DNA of 64,000 nt, from assembly GCF_020524355.2 (NCBI RefSeq), contig NZ_CP129019.1:3410001-3474000 (forward strand), read 5' to 3'. Of this stretch, positions 41,329 through 50,781 are shown piece after piece. The notes below the pieces were generated by a model that had not been told where the DNA came from, made no database searches, and was given only the letters and a program-made list of their open reading frames with translations. The position numbers were made by a program, and so were the translations under genes. The first letter of the stretch is position 1, and every line of letters starts with the position of its first letter. This DNA comes from Mesobacillus subterraneus. GTDB lineage: Bacteria; Bacillota; Bacilli; Bacillales; Cytobacillaceae.

Positions 41329-41946
41329 ATGATTTTAAAGGACTTTTTAATTAAAGGGACTAAAGATACATATGAGGAATTATCTGAAGAAATCTTTAAC
41401 AAGCAAAAAGTAAACCACCCTAATAGCATAGATTTATACAGCCTGTGCGATTCGTTTGGAATGAAAGTGACGTTAGCCAACAGTGATATAAAAATGGACC
41501 ATTCTATTGCAAGCAAAAAAGAGAGAAGAGGTCTAATATTATTAGAAAAAAACAAAAGTGAGATTGAGGAAAGACAACTTCTAGCCGAGGAATTTTCACA
41601 TTTATATCTTCACCAGAAAAATCAGTTATTCATGGGAACAAGTGAATTGAACAAAATGGAGAATCAAGCTTTTAAATTGGCATCCAATATTCTTATTCCT
41701 ACAAAGTGGTTATTAAACATTGAGGTGTATCCCTCGCTCAATCAAAAATTCATTTTGGCAGAAGATGTTGCCCAACAATTCAACGTTCTTCCTGAATTTG
41801 CATACAAGCGTTTAAAGTATCTAAATGAAAATTATCTATTCGACAAATCCAGTACAGGAATTCTATACAACATGCCAATGTTTGATATGCTCCCTGAGCA
41901 GATTTTTGTTGTACTTAATAAAAAGGAAAATTTTATTTTGAACTAA
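41329..41946 (+). CDS. ImmA/IrrE family protein
   Basis: 205 residues from ATG 41329. The metallopeptidase core reads LLAEEFSHLYLHQKN, then ENQAFKLASNILIP. The first zinc-ligand His of HExxH is replaced by Glu (EEFSH), a variant I recall from other phage members. In ICEBs1 and phi105-like systems ImmA cleaves the neighbouring repressor; whether this variant is a peptidase is open. It starts 17 bases after the repressor. Confidence 0.82.
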   Translation: MILKDFLIKGTKDTYEELSEEIFNKQKVNHPNSIDLYSLCDSFGMKVTLANSDIKMDHSIASKKERRGLILLEKNKSEIEERQLLAEEFSHLYLHQKNQLFMGTSELNKMENQAFKLASNILIPTKWLLNIEVYPSLNQKFILAEDVAQQFNVLPEFAYKRLKYLNENYLFDKSSTGILYNMPMFDMLPEQIFVVLNKKENFILN

Positions 41947-41962
41947 GAAAGAGTTGAAATAA

Positions 41963-43415
41963 ATGAAAGTGGCAATCTATATTCGTGTTTCTACAGACGA
42001 GCAGGCTAAACATGGTTATTCAATTGCTGCTCAAGAAGAACGTTTAATTGCATATTGTAAATCTCAGGACTGGGAAGTAGTGAAAATCTATAAGGATGAA
42101 GGGTTCTCAGCTAAAGACCTAGAGAGACCGAATCTTTAAAAAGATGATGTCAGATTTAGAAACAGGGATGTTTGATGTGGTACTGGTCTATCGCCTGGAT
42201 CGCCTTACAAGATCTGTACTTGATTTGTACAAGTTACTTGCTCAATTCGACCAATTTGATGTTAAGTTTAAGTCTGCGACAGAGATTTATGACACTACAA
42301 CAGCGACTGGCCGTCTCTTTATCACCCTGGTTGCTGCATTAGCACAATGGGAGAGGGAAAATCTAGCCGAACGAGTCAAAATGGGGATGCTCAAAAAAGC
42401 CAATTTGGGTGAATGGTTAGGTGGAACAACTCCTTTTGGATACGAGCAAGAAAACGGTAAATTCTTGATTATTGACGATGAAGCTAAAATAGTAAAAATG
42501 ATTTTCCAAATGGCTAGAACTAAAGGTATGGACTCTATTGCAAGACAGTTGAACCAAATGGGATATAGGACCCGTAAAGGGTCTGAATGGGCTGGATATA
42601 CCGTACAATACATTGCTAAAAATCCTATATATATTGGGAAGTTTCGCTTTAATGATGAAAGACACCAGCTGAGGAAGCCTTTATCGGAGCAACAATTATT
42701 CGATACGGATATAGAAAATATTATAAATGAGAAAGAATTCTGGGATTTGCAGGCTATATTAGAAAAAAGAAGTGAAAATAAAGGTCGTGGAATGACAGGA
42801 GGCTATTATTTCACTTCACTCTTACGTTGTGGAAAATGTGGATCTCCTATGCAAGGAACGGTCTATAAGTTTAAAAACCCCGTAAGATCAGTAAAATACT
42901 ATCGATGCAGTCATAAAACAAAAGGGCGTACATGCCCAATGCCTAATATTCAAGAAGATCGTTTATCTGATGAGTTCCTAAGGAACTTCCCTAAACTGGT
43001 TACAGGATGGATTAAGACTAATTCCATAAAGGAAAGTTCTTCAGAAGAAGCAAATGCTGATTTTTCTAAGGAACTTAAAAATGTGCAACGCCAGATGGAA
43101 AAGTATAAGATGATGTTTATCAATGATTTAATTGATATTGAAGAACTAAATGGGAAAATGCACTTGCTAAGAGATCGAGAAAAAGCATTAAAAGAATCAA
43201 TGAATAGTGAGTCAGCATCTTCCAAGGAATCTTGGAGTGTAGATGAACTCGAATCCCTAATCGAAAAATTCCCACAAATTTGGGCAATGTCAACAGATGA
43301 AGAACGTAAAGTTTTGCTTTCAGAAATTTTCACTGAAATAATTATTGATGCAGATGAAAAAGCAAAAGTAAGCCCTGGTAACCCCAAGCCATTCTGGATA
43401 GAAAGTGCTAAATAA
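41963..43415 (+). pseudogene. Large serine recombinase (integrase), frameshifted early
   Basis: Two frames (41963-42139 and 42138-43415) make one recombinase of 483 residues. Resolvase domain: catalytic Ser10 in IYIRVSTDEQ; VVLVYRLDRLTRS; TGRLFITLVAALAQWERENL. Recombinase domain: PFGYEQENGKF; YIGKFRFNDERH. Zinc ribbon (CGKCGSPM; CSHKTKGRTC), then a coiled coil. The break is CTT-TAA at 42134-42139: skipping one T gives ERPNLKKMMSDLE. It may be sequencing error, inactivating mutation, or +1 recoding (the same P-site codon as prfB). Its place beside attR supports its role in integration. Confidence 0.88.
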
Positions 43416-43444
43416 GCAGACGTCAATTAGACGCCTGCTTTTCA
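43414..43444 (+). terminator. Terminator of the integrase gene, at the attR edge
   Basis: AAGCAG-ACGTC and GACGC-CTGCTT arms with one mismatch around AATTA (43414-43440), then TTTTC. It ends 6 bases before the att core. Confidence 0.7.
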
Positions 43445-43446
43445 TT

Positions 43447-43704
43447 ATGTCCGGGGAAGCCATTATGGGTGCAAATGTGGTTCGTGACTTTCTCGCAAGT
43501 GTCACCGATGTGATTGGCGGCAGAAGTTCTGCCTATGAGAACAAACTTGCCGAAGGTCGTGAAATTGCGATTCGCGAAATGGAAGATAAGGCACGCCGCA
43601 TGGGGGCTAATGCCGTGATCGGTGTCGACCTTGATTTCGAAACCTTAAGGGAAGGCATGATGATGTGCATCGCAACGGGCACAGCGGTTTATGTAAAAGA
43701 ATAA
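43447..43704 (+). pseudogene. 3' fragment of the DUF74 (YbjQ) gene
   Basis: From the att core on it encodes [20 protein letters not shown] through to the native C-terminus ([12 protein letters not shown]). The ATG at 43447 is prophage-provided and lacks a Shine-Dalgarno; a longer frame from GTG 43405 overlaps the integrase end. Excision would restore the intact gene with 7988-8050. Confidence 0.9.
43450..43466. other. attR core
   Basis: TCCGGGGAAGC-C-ATTAT, matching attL at 16 of 17. The bases after it continue the host gene; those before belong to the prophage. Confidence 0.85.
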
Positions 43705-43710
43705 TACAGA

Positions 43711-43745
43711 AAGGTCCTGGCTTAGCACCAGGACCTTTTATTAAA
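43711..43745 (+). terminator. Terminator of the DUF74 gene
   Basis: AAGGTCCTGG (43711-43720) and CCAGGACCTT (43728-43737), followed by TTATT. This is the host terminator, now separated from its promoter. Confidence 0.88.
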
Positions 43746-43790
43746 ATATATCTGAATACATATCGTTTTTACGAACCTAAAATTCCTAAT

Positions 43791-44702
43791 TCAACAAGAA
43801 ACCTGCCGTTTTTTAAAATTGGCGATGACAAGTCCGTTACCAACGACTGAATCATCCTGCCGCTCGAATCCAAGCTTTTCGTAAAGTTTCACAGCTGGAG
43901 TGTTTCCTGCCCCGGTGGAGACAATCATTTCTGAGTACCCCATCTGTTCTAATTGAGTGATGAGCTTTTGAGCAATTCCTCTGCGGAAAAATTCAGGGTG
44001 AACCATCATGCGGTAAATATCCAGTAACTTTCCTTCATTGATATATGAGACAGCTCCTGCCAGCTTGCCGTCGATATAGCAGCCAATGAAGGTCTCACCA
44101 CATCCTTGTAGCTGTTCGAAGGTTTCTTTTAACGGGGGAATGACATCTGTGCCGATCAGGTCCGCTTCTATCCTGTAAGATTTCCTCTGAAGATCAAGCA
44201 CTTCAGCACACACCATAAGCTCCTTCAGATTGATTTCCCTGAATTCAGGCAGGAACCCGCTGGTTTTTAGCTTGTTGATTATCAGCTCTTGTCTTTCTGT
44301 AAGCGAAGGAAGACTATGTATTGGGAAAAAGCGCAGCTCCTTGCTCTCGCCATCATTCATATTCAAGTCTCCTTCCCAATCCTCACAGGCATACAAAGCG
44401 ATCGCATTGTAAATTTCATCGCCATTTGGATATTGAAAATAGTATTCTTCTCCAGCAACCACGTCTATAAATTTCAGCCTTTTTAAGCAAAGTCCAGTTT
44501 CCTCCAATAATTCCCTGCGAGCACTTTCCTCAAAGCTTTCGCCAGGTTCCATTGCGCCTCCGGGAATCCCCCATCTGCCGGTATCAGACCTTAACTGAAG
44601 CAGTACATCATATTCCCTGTTAAAAACAAGCACAGCGGAACCAACCAGAATGAATGGCCTGCTGCCAATAAGCTCACGGATTTCTTTAATATAATCGCTC
44701 AT
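43791..44702 (-). CDS. Nudix hydrolase fused to GNAT acetyltransferase
   Basis: 303 residues from ATG 44702 (GGGGGAG upstream). N-terminal Nudix box: GGAMEPGESFEESARRELLE, then ETG, the full GX5EX7REUXEEXGU motif. The C-terminal 130 residues are a GNAT domain: the acetyl-CoA loop HPEFFRRGIAQKLI and NTPAVKLYEKLGFE. Substrates cannot be predicted; the fusion suggests linked clean-up of a nucleotide derivative and an acetylation. Monocistronic. Confidence 0.9.
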   Translation of the reverse strand: MSDYIKEIRELIGSRPFILVGSAVLVFNREYDVLLQLRSDTGRWGIPGGAMEPGESFEESARRELLEETGLCLKRLKFIDVVAGEEYYFQYPNGDEIYNAIALYACEDWEGDLNMNDGESKELRFFPIHSLPSLTERQELIINKLKTSGFLPEFREINLKELMVCAEVLDLQRKSYRIEADLIGTDVIPPLKETFEQLQGCGETFIGCYIDGKLAGAVSYINEGKLLDIYRMMVHPEFFRRGIAQKLITQLEQMGYSEMIVSTGAGNTPAVKLYEKLGFERQDDSVVGNGLVIANFKKRQVSC

Positions 44703-44787
44703 GTACTCCCCCATTACAAAAATGCGCCTTTTTCTATTATACTAAGTAAAGCATACGTAAAATTGTGGTGTTTTGAAAGGAGCAATC

Positions 44788-46881
44788 ATGAAATCATTAA
44801 TACTTGCAGAAAAACCAAGTGTTGCCCGCGAGCTTGCACGCGTACTTGGATGCAATAAAACTCATAAAAGCTATTTTGAAGGAAATCAATATATCGTCAC
44901 TTGGGCACTCGACCACTTGATTGAATTGAAGATGCCGGAGAATTATGATCCAAAATATAAGGTGTGGAAGCTTGAGGAGCTGCCAATCATCCCGGATAAA
45001 ATGGGTCTGAAGGTCATCAAGCAGACGAGCCATCAGTTCAAGGCAATTGAGCATCTTGCTGAACGCAAGGACATCGCAGAATTCATTATTGCGACAGATG
45101 CCGGGCGTGAGGGTGAGTTTGTCGCTAGATGGATCCTCGAGCGCATCAACTGGAAAAAACCAATCAAGCGACTTTGGATTTCCTCTCAAACCGACCGCGC
45201 AATCAAGGACGGATTTAAAAATCTCAAACCTGGCAAGCAGTTTGAAGACCTGTATGAATCCGCTGTCTGTCGCGCAGAGGCTGACTGGCTGATTGGATTG
45301 AATGTTTCGAGGGCATTGACAACGAAATTCAAGGATCCTTTATCTGCCGGTCGTGTCCAAACACCGACACTCGCGATGGTCCTGGAACGTGAAGATGAAA
45401 TCAATAAATTCGTGCCGAAGGAGTACTGGACAATCCAGGCAAAGGTCGGATCTTTGAATGCTGAATGGGAACATAAAGGAGAAAAACGTATTTTTTCACA
45501 AGAAAAAGCAGAGCAGATTCAAAAAAAGCTTTCCAACAAAAAAGCTGAGCTCAAGTCGCTCGACCGCAAGCAAAAGTCAGAACCGCAGCCGCTTCCTTAT
45601 GATCTGACAGAACTGCAGCGCGACGCCAATAAACGCTTTGGCTTCTCTGCCAAGAAAACATCTAATGTCCTGCAGGGATTGTATGAGCAGCATAAGCTCG
45701 TTACCTATCCGCGAACAGATTCCCGTTATTTGACGACCGATATGGAAGCGACAATGGCAGACCGCCTTCAGGGAATCATGTCTGGTTACCGTGAGGAAGC
45801 AAAGCCAGCACTAGCTCAAAAAGGCAAAGTCCAGGGAGCTCGTGTGTTCAATAATGAAAAAGTTACCGACCACCATGCGATCATCCCAACAGAGGAGCGG
45901 CTTCACCTTGCCGACTTGTCACCGGATGAACGGAAGCTGTACGATTTGATCGTCCGCCGATTCCTGGCTTTATTTTACCATGCTTATCAATATGAAGTGA
46001 TCCATGCTAACTTCGATGTCGAAGGAGAATCGCTGTCAGCACGGGAAACGAATATTCTTGAGCTCGGTTTTAAAAAGGTGCTTGGAAAAGATGAAGACGA
46101 TGCAGTCAAGCAATCTCTGGGCCACCTTGAAAAAGGTAAAAGCTATTCGGTCGACCAGATTTCTATGAATAAAAAAATGACCGAGCCGCCTTTACGCCTG
46201 TCTGAATCGGATATCCTTGCAAAAATGGAGAAGTTTGGCCTCGGTACTCCGGCAACGCGGGCGGAAATCATTGAGCGGATCATATCATCAGAGGTAGTGG
46301 AACGACAGAATGGACGGCTGTACTCGACGAAAAAGGGTAAGCAGCTCGTCGACCTCGTGAATGATGAATTGACTTCCCCAGAACTGACGGCAAAATGGGA
46401 AAAAGAACTAGAAGAGATCGCCCGCGGCAAGGGGGATCCGAAGGCTTTCAAGAAACGGATCCGTGAACAGACGGCCCGCCTTGTATCTGAAATCAAGACG
46501 AGCGACAAAACATATCGCGCCCATAACCTCACAGGCTCAAAATGCCCTGAGTGCGGTGAGTTCATGAAGGAACGCAAGACAAAGGATGGACGCATCCTCG
46601 TCTGCTCAAGCCCAGAATGCAATTTCCGCAAGCATAAGGACCCAAAGCTTTCGCAAAGACGCTGCCCTCAGTGTCATAAAAGGATGGAAATCCACAATGG
46701 AAAGGCAGGCGCCTACTTCCAGTGCAGACGCTGCAATGTCGTCGAAAAGGCCGAGGATAAGAAAAAAGGCGTATCCAAACGCGAAGAGCGCAAGCTGAAG
46801 GAAAAATACTCGCCATCCCAGGAAAACTTCGGCACCAGTCTCGGAGACTTGTTGAAAGCTGCGATGGAGGATAAGGATTAA
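44788..46881 (+). CDS. topB: DNA topoisomerase III
   Basis: 697 residues from ATG 44788 (AAAGGAG 6 bases upstream). Toprim start SLILAEKPSVARELARVLG, acidic ATDAGREGEF motif, active-site Tyr in QHKLVTYPRTDSRYLTTDM, and C-terminal zinc-ribbon pairs (CPECGEFM; CPQCHKRM). Relaxes and decatenates DNA with Mg2+. Length is normal for the Bacillus enzyme. It lies alone and ends at a terminator. Confidence 0.96.
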   Translation: MKSLILAEKPSVARELARVLGCNKTHKSYFEGNQYIVTWALDHLIELKMPENYDPKYKVWKLEELPIIPDKMGLKVIKQTSHQFKAIEHLAERKDIAEFIIATDAGREGEFVARWILERINWKKPIKRLWISSQTDRAIKDGFKNLKPGKQFEDLYESAVCRAEADWLIGLNVSRALTTKFKDPLSAGRVQTPTLAMVLEREDEINKFVPKEYWTIQAKVGSLNAEWEHKGEKRIFSQEKAEQIQKKLSNKKAELKSLDRKQKSEPQPLPYDLTELQRDANKRFGFSAKKTSNVLQGLYEQHKLVTYPRTDSRYLTTDMEATMADRLQGIMSGYREEAKPALAQKGKVQGARVFNNEKVTDHHAIIPTEERLHLADLSPDERKLYDLIVRRFLALFYHAYQYEVIHANFDVEGESLSARETNILELGFKKVLGKDEDDAVKQSLGHLEKGKSYSVDQISMNKKMTEPPLRLSESDILAKMEKFGLGTPATRAEIIERIISSEVVERQNGRLYSTKKGKQLVDLVNDELTSPELTAKWEKELEEIARGKGDPKAFKKRIREQTARLVSEIKTSDKTYRAHNLTGSKCPECGEFMKERKTKDGRILVCSSPECNFRKHKDPKLSQRRCPQCHKRMEIHNGKAGAYFQCRRCNVVEKAEDKKKGVSKREERKLKEKYSPSQENFGTSLGDLLKAAMEDKD

Positions 46882-46892
46882 GCTAGTTGTGA

Positions 46893-46922
46893 CAAAAGCG
46901 GCATTGTTGCCGCTTTTTTATT
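46893..46922 (+). terminator. Terminator of topB
   Basis: AAAGCGGC (46895-46902) and GCCGCTTT (46909-46916), 6-base loop, then TTTT. Confidence 0.9.
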
Positions 46923-47005
46923 TGCGATGATGCTGCTTGTAAAAAATTCCTTTGAAGTAGTATGATATTCGTTGGTTGTATTTTAGAAATAAAAGGAGCA
47001 ACATC

Positions 47006-48274
47006 ATGAGAATAAGGGATTGGGATCGCAACTTGAAGATTCGCCTGTTCGGCGAGGCTTTAATGAATATAACATTTTGGATGTTTTTTCCGTTTTTGAC
47101 GATATATTTTGCTGAAAGTTTCGGTAAGGGCAACGCTGGTTTCCTGCTCGTCTTATCACAGGTCTTTTCGGTATTCGCCAATTTGATGGGCGGATATACC
47201 GCCGACCGGTTCGGGCGTAAGCGGATGATGGTTATCTCAGCTTTTGGCCAGGGAATTGCCTTCCTTGTTTTTGCCTACGCGGTTTCACCATGGTTCACCT
47301 CACCGATGCTCGGCTTCATCTGCTTTACGCTCGTCGGGATGTTCGGCTCCATTTACTGGCCAGCCAGCCAGGCAATGGTTGCGGACGTGGTCCCGGAAAA
47401 AGACCGCAGCAGCGTATTCGCGATTTTTTATACACAGATCAATATCGCCGTCGTCGTCGGCCCAATTCTCGGAGCCATTTTTTATGTGAAATACCGGTTT
47501 GAATTGATGATTGCTGTAGCAGTCATTTCCATCCTGCTTGCGCTTGTCCTTGCAAAATGGACGCGTGAAACGTTACCTGCTTCAGCCAGGCAGGTTCGGG
47601 CGGAAAATGGGAAATGGTATGACTTCCTGAAGGATCAAATTTCTGATTACAAGGTCATCGTCCAGGATAAGATTTTCCTCCTCTTCATCATAGCAGGGAT
47701 TTTAGCGGCCCAAACGTTCATGCAACTAGATCTGTTATTCCCTGTTTACACAAAGGATACAGTGTATAATCAAACCGTGCTTGAACTCGGCAGCAAGGTA
47801 TTCACCGTAAATGGTGAGCAGGCTTTTGGCTTGATTCTATCTGAAAATGGTTTGCTTGTTGCCCTCTTTACTGTCGTTGTAACACGATGGGTGACTCGTT
47901 TCCGCGAACGGAATGTGTTTGTTCTGTCCTCGCTAATTTATGCAGTGGCGATTTTAATGTTTGGTGCGACAAATTGGATTTGGGGACTGATTGCAGCGAT
48001 GGCGGTATTCACATTAGCTGAACTGATGACTGCAGGCTTGCAGCAAACCTTCATTTCCAACCTGGCACCTGAACAAATGCGCTGCCAATATTTCGCGGCC
48101 GCTTCATTGCGATATACAATTGGCAGGACGATTGCACCAATCAGCATCCCTCTGACTGTCTGGATCGGGTACGGCTGGACGTTCACCATCCTCAGCATCC
48201 TCGCCGTTTTAAGCGCGGTGCTGTTCTGGGTTATGTTCAAGATGTATGAGAATAAGAAGGCAGCAGGGATTTAA
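47006..48274 (+). CDS. MFS transporter (drug-exporter type)
   Basis: 422 residues with 12 predicted transmembrane helices. MFS motif A is visible in the loop after helix 2 (GGYTADRFGRKRMMV). No transport substrate can be assigned; similarity is to DHA1-type multidrug exporters of Bacillaceae. ATG 47006 follows AAAGGAGC; the frame is open upstream without a ribosome site. A long gap before the next terminator suggests it shares the 48415 hairpin. Confidence 0.88.
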   Translation: MRIRDWDRNLKIRLFGEALMNITFWMFFPFLTIYFAESFGKGNAGFLLVLSQVFSVFANLMGGYTADRFGRKRMMVISAFGQGIAFLVFAYAVSPWFTSPMLGFICFTLVGMFGSIYWPASQAMVADVVPEKDRSSVFAIFYTQINIAVVVGPILGAIFYVKYRFELMIAVAVISILLALVLAKWTRETLPASARQVRAENGKWYDFLKDQISDYKVIVQDKIFLLFIIAGILAAQTFMQLDLLFPVYTKDTVYNQTVLELGSKVFTVNGEQAFGLILSENGLLVALFTVVVTRWVTRFRERNVFVLSSLIYAVAILMFGATNWIWGLIAAMAVFTLAELMTAGLQQTFISNLAPEQMRCQYFAAASLRYTIGRTIAPISIPLTVWIGYGWTFTILSILAVLSAVLFWVMFKMYENKKAAGI

Positions 48275-48412
48275 GAAGTTGGCAGTTCGGGATAAAAGTA
48301 TAAAAATTTGAAGTTGGTCGATATATTTCTATTTTCGCCAATATACTAAAGAAAGAACGCTGATAGGATGCTAAAAGTGTTCCATATATTAGAAAAACTT
48401 ATCCCTTCGGAC

Positions 48413-48450
48413 AAAAAATCCATGCAGAAACTGACTCTGCATGGATTTTC
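48413..48450. terminator. Bidirectional terminator between converging genes
   Basis: AAATCCATGCAGA (48416-48428) and TCTGCATGGATTT (48435-48447) form a perfect 13-bp stem, with T-tracts on both strands. Confidence 0.9.
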
Positions 48451-48454
48451 TCTA

Positions 48455-48850
48455 TTATTTTACCTTCGCATCGCTATATTTGAATGTCATAAACACAAAT
48501 AGCAGGAAGCTCAACAGCAAAGTCGATCCTCCTACTATATAAAACACCATTGTGAATGTTTCTGGCAGCGGGAATGGCTTCACGTTATATAGCCACATGC
48601 CAAGGGTTAAGCCGAAGCTACCAATGATTGCAGTCCAGACATGGAATAATGCTAGTTTTGAAGTTTTAGGCACTTCGTAGGAACGGTAGTAACTCGAGAA
48701 TGCAAACAGACTCAGCCAGCCAACCACCAATATATGCGCATGGACCGGTCGGATGGCATAGTCACCGGCACCTGCCATATGAGAGCCCATGAATGCACCA
48801 GCGAATGCGTAAATTGCGGATAGCCGCAACAAGACAACATCAAATTTCAT
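48455..48850 (-). CDS. Four-helix membrane protein (haem-copper-oxidase-like)
   Basis: 131 residues, four transmembrane segments. The second helix carries RPVHAHILVVGWLSLFAFS, resembling the histidine-bearing helices of NnrS or cbb3-type oxidase subunit I. It is far too short for an oxidase. A haem-binding or assembly role is a guess. Single gene, ATG with GGAGG about 9 bases upstream. Confidence 0.7.
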   Translation of the reverse strand: MKFDVVLLRLSAIYAFAGAFMGSHMAGAGDYAIRPVHAHILVVGWLSLFAFSSYYRSYEVPKTSKLALFHVWTAIIGSFGLTLGMWLYNVKPFPLPETFTMVFYIVGGSTLLLSFLLFVFMTFKYSDAKVK

Positions 48851-49049
48851 GTAAAAAAATCCTCCTATCCCCCTTTTGAATACCGCTCTATTTTACCCTA
48901 AGCTGCTATTATGAGGCTAGTTTAATAGGCTAGCAATTTTAGACAGGTCATTACCTCCCCCTTGTCTAGTTAAGTCGAATGTCTTAAGTTTCTTTTTTTC
49001 TCTAAAATCGTTACAATATAAAAGAACATTCAGAAAAGGGGCGAAATAG

Positions 49050-50282
49050 ATGAGTGATTTCAGAACGAATTTAGAAAAATACGCAGACCTTGCTGTCAAG
49101 GTTGGCGTTAACATCCAGAAGGACCAGACACTGGTCATCAATACAATGCTTGATTCCGCTGAGTTTGTCCGTGTGGCGGTGAAAAAGGCATACGAAGCCG
49201 GCGCTAAAAATGTCGTTGTGAACTGGAATGATGACATTGTTAACAGAACAAAATATGACCTTGCACCTGATGAGGCTTTTAATGAGTATCCTGAATGGCG
49301 TGCGCGTGAAGTCGAAGAGCTTGCGGAAAATGGTGCAGCATTCATGTCCATCGTTTCTTCAAGTCCTGATCTGTTAAAAGGCGTAAAGTCTGATCGTATT
49401 GCAAACTTCCAGAAAGCGGCTGGAACGGCACTTTCAAAATATCGTAAATACATACAATCTGATAAAGTCAGCTGGACGGTCATTGCCGTTCCTTCTGAAG
49501 GATGGGCAAAAATGGTGTTTCCTGAGGACACCGCTGAAACAGCTGTTCAGAAGCTTTGGGATGCCATCTTCAAGGCAGTCCGTGTGGATACTGAAGATCC
49601 GGTTGCAGCATGGAAAAATCATGACGCTTCCCTTCATGAAAAAGTTGATTACCTGAACGGCAAGCGATACACGAAGCTTCATTATAAAGCTCCAGGTACA
49701 GACCTGACAGTTGAGCTTCCAGAAAAGCATATCTGGGTTGGAGCTGGCAGCGTGAACGAGCAAGGCAATGAATTCATGGCTAACATGCCTACTGAAGAAG
49801 TTTTCTCTGTACCGTTGAAAACTGGTGTGAACGGCTATGTATCAAGCACAAAGCCACTTAGCTACGGCGGAAACATCATCGACAACTTCAAGCTCACTTT
49901 TGAAAATGGAAAGATCGTCGGCGTCGAAGCTGAAGAAGGCGAAGAAATCCTTAAGCAGCTTGTGGCAACTGATGAAGGCTCACACTATCTTGGTGAAGTA
50001 GCACTTGTGCCATTCAACTCGCCAATCTCACAATCAAATGTGCTGTTCTTCAACACATTATTTGATGAAAACGCGTCAAACCACTTTGCGATCGGCAGTG
50101 CTTATGCTTTCTGCGTAGAAGGCGGCAAAACGATGTCTTCAGAAGAATTGGAAGAAAACGGCCTGAACGAAAGCATCACTCACGTCGACTTCATGATCGG
50201 TTCCGATAAAATGGACATCGACGGCATCACTGCTGATGGAAATGCAGAGCCAGTGTTCCGCAATGGAGACTGGGCGCTGTAA
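49050..50282 (+). CDS. Aminopeptidase, M29 family (AmpS/PepS)
   Basis: 410 residues. M29 (thermophilic aminopeptidase) features: LGEVALVPFNSPISQSNVLF with its zinc-ligand Glu; NHFAIGSAYAFCVEGG and THVDFMIGS with His and Asp ligands. Releases N-terminal residues from peptides, using two divalent metals. AGAAAAGGGGCG precedes the ATG. It has a normal length for the family and ends at its own terminator. Confidence 0.94.
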   Translation: MSDFRTNLEKYADLAVKVGVNIQKDQTLVINTMLDSAEFVRVAVKKAYEAGAKNVVVNWNDDIVNRTKYDLAPDEAFNEYPEWRAREVEELAENGAAFMSIVSSSPDLLKGVKSDRIANFQKAAGTALSKYRKYIQSDKVSWTVIAVPSEGWAKMVFPEDTAETAVQKLWDAIFKAVRVDTEDPVAAWKNHDASLHEKVDYLNGKRYTKLHYKAPGTDLTVELPEKHIWVGAGSVNEQGNEFMANMPTEEVFSVPLKTGVNGYVSSTKPLSYGGNIIDNFKLTFENGKIVGVEAEEGEEILKQLVATDEGSHYLGEVALVPFNSPISQSNVLFFNTLFDENASNHFAIGSAYAFCVEGGKTMSSEELEENGLNESITHVDFMIGSDKMDIDGITADGNAEPVFRNGDWAL

Positions 50283-50299
50283 GATTGAATATGTATAAG

Positions 50300-50335
50300 C
50301 AAACAGCCGGACAAATTGTTCGGCTGTTTTTTACG
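50300..50335 (+). terminator. Terminator of the aminopeptidase gene
   Basis: AACAGCCG (50302-50309) pairs with CGGCTGTT (50321-50328), then TTTTT. Confidence 0.9.
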
Positions 50336-50365
50336 TGGTATAGGGATTTCACTGCAAGAAGTGAG

Positions 50366-50573
50366 ACTTGCTTCTGACAGCTTTTCTTTAGTTCTCCTGA
50401 AACTTGTCTTAATTCCTTCGTTTTCTTGACAGCTTTTCTGCTTCTGCCCTCAGACCTGTCTTAATTCCTTTCTATTCTTGGCAGCTTTTCTGCTTTTATA
50501 CCCAAACTTGTCTTAATTCCTTCGTTTTCTTGACAGCTTTTCTGCTTCTGCACCTAAACCTGTCTTAATTTCC
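50366..50573. repeat. 52-bp tandem repeat, four degenerate copies
   Basis: GACAGCTTTTCT-type cores occur at 50376, 50428, 50480 and 50532, exactly 52 bp apart, each followed by CTTGTCTTAATTCC-like sequence. Same period as the array at 3911 but unrelated sequence. Non-coding; not CRISPR, as there are no spacers. Confidence 0.8.
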
Positions 50574-50698
50574 TGTCGGGTCTGCAAGCATGCAGACTCC
50601 TATCCTGGCCTATCTATGTCCTTTCTGCTCATTACCGCACCACCGGTTTATTTAAACAAAAGATAAACACTCTTTTCACTTATGCACCCCAAACCACT

Positions 50699-50708
50699 GT
50701 GCTATAAT
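50699..50708 (+). promoter_or_regulatory. Extended -10 promoter for the acylphosphatase gene
   Basis: TGCTATAAT (50700-50708) is a TGn-TATAAT element. The start codon is 74 bases downstream. The -35 (TTATGC at 50680) is weak. Confidence 0.5.
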
Positions 50709-50781
50709 GAAGTTATCAAGCAATCATTACATAAAACATTAGATATATTGTTAACCTATTTGTTTATCTGGGGGCGACGTC

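Larger units (their letters stand above)
8051..43466. mobile_element. Siphovirus-type prophage integrated in a DUF74 gene
   Basis: The 35.4-kb segment is bounded by att cores inside a split host gene. It carries, from right to left, integrase, ImmA-like protein, CI/Cro switch, early and replication genes, late regulator, HNH-terminase, HK97-type head genes, tail genes and lysis genes. Accessory cargo lies beside attL. Head and terminase proteins place it among cos-packaging HK97-like siphoviruses of Bacillaceae. An amber codon in the tail-tip gene and single-base frameshifts in tape measure, integrase and DUF3102 raise doubt about whether it can induce. Confidence 0.95.

Noticed and set aside
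41560..41620. Loss of zinc-site His in the ImmA-like protein as proof of inactivation
   Set aside because: The EExxH variant is, to my recollection, found in other phage ImmA-like proteins, so it is not a lesion specific to this prophage.
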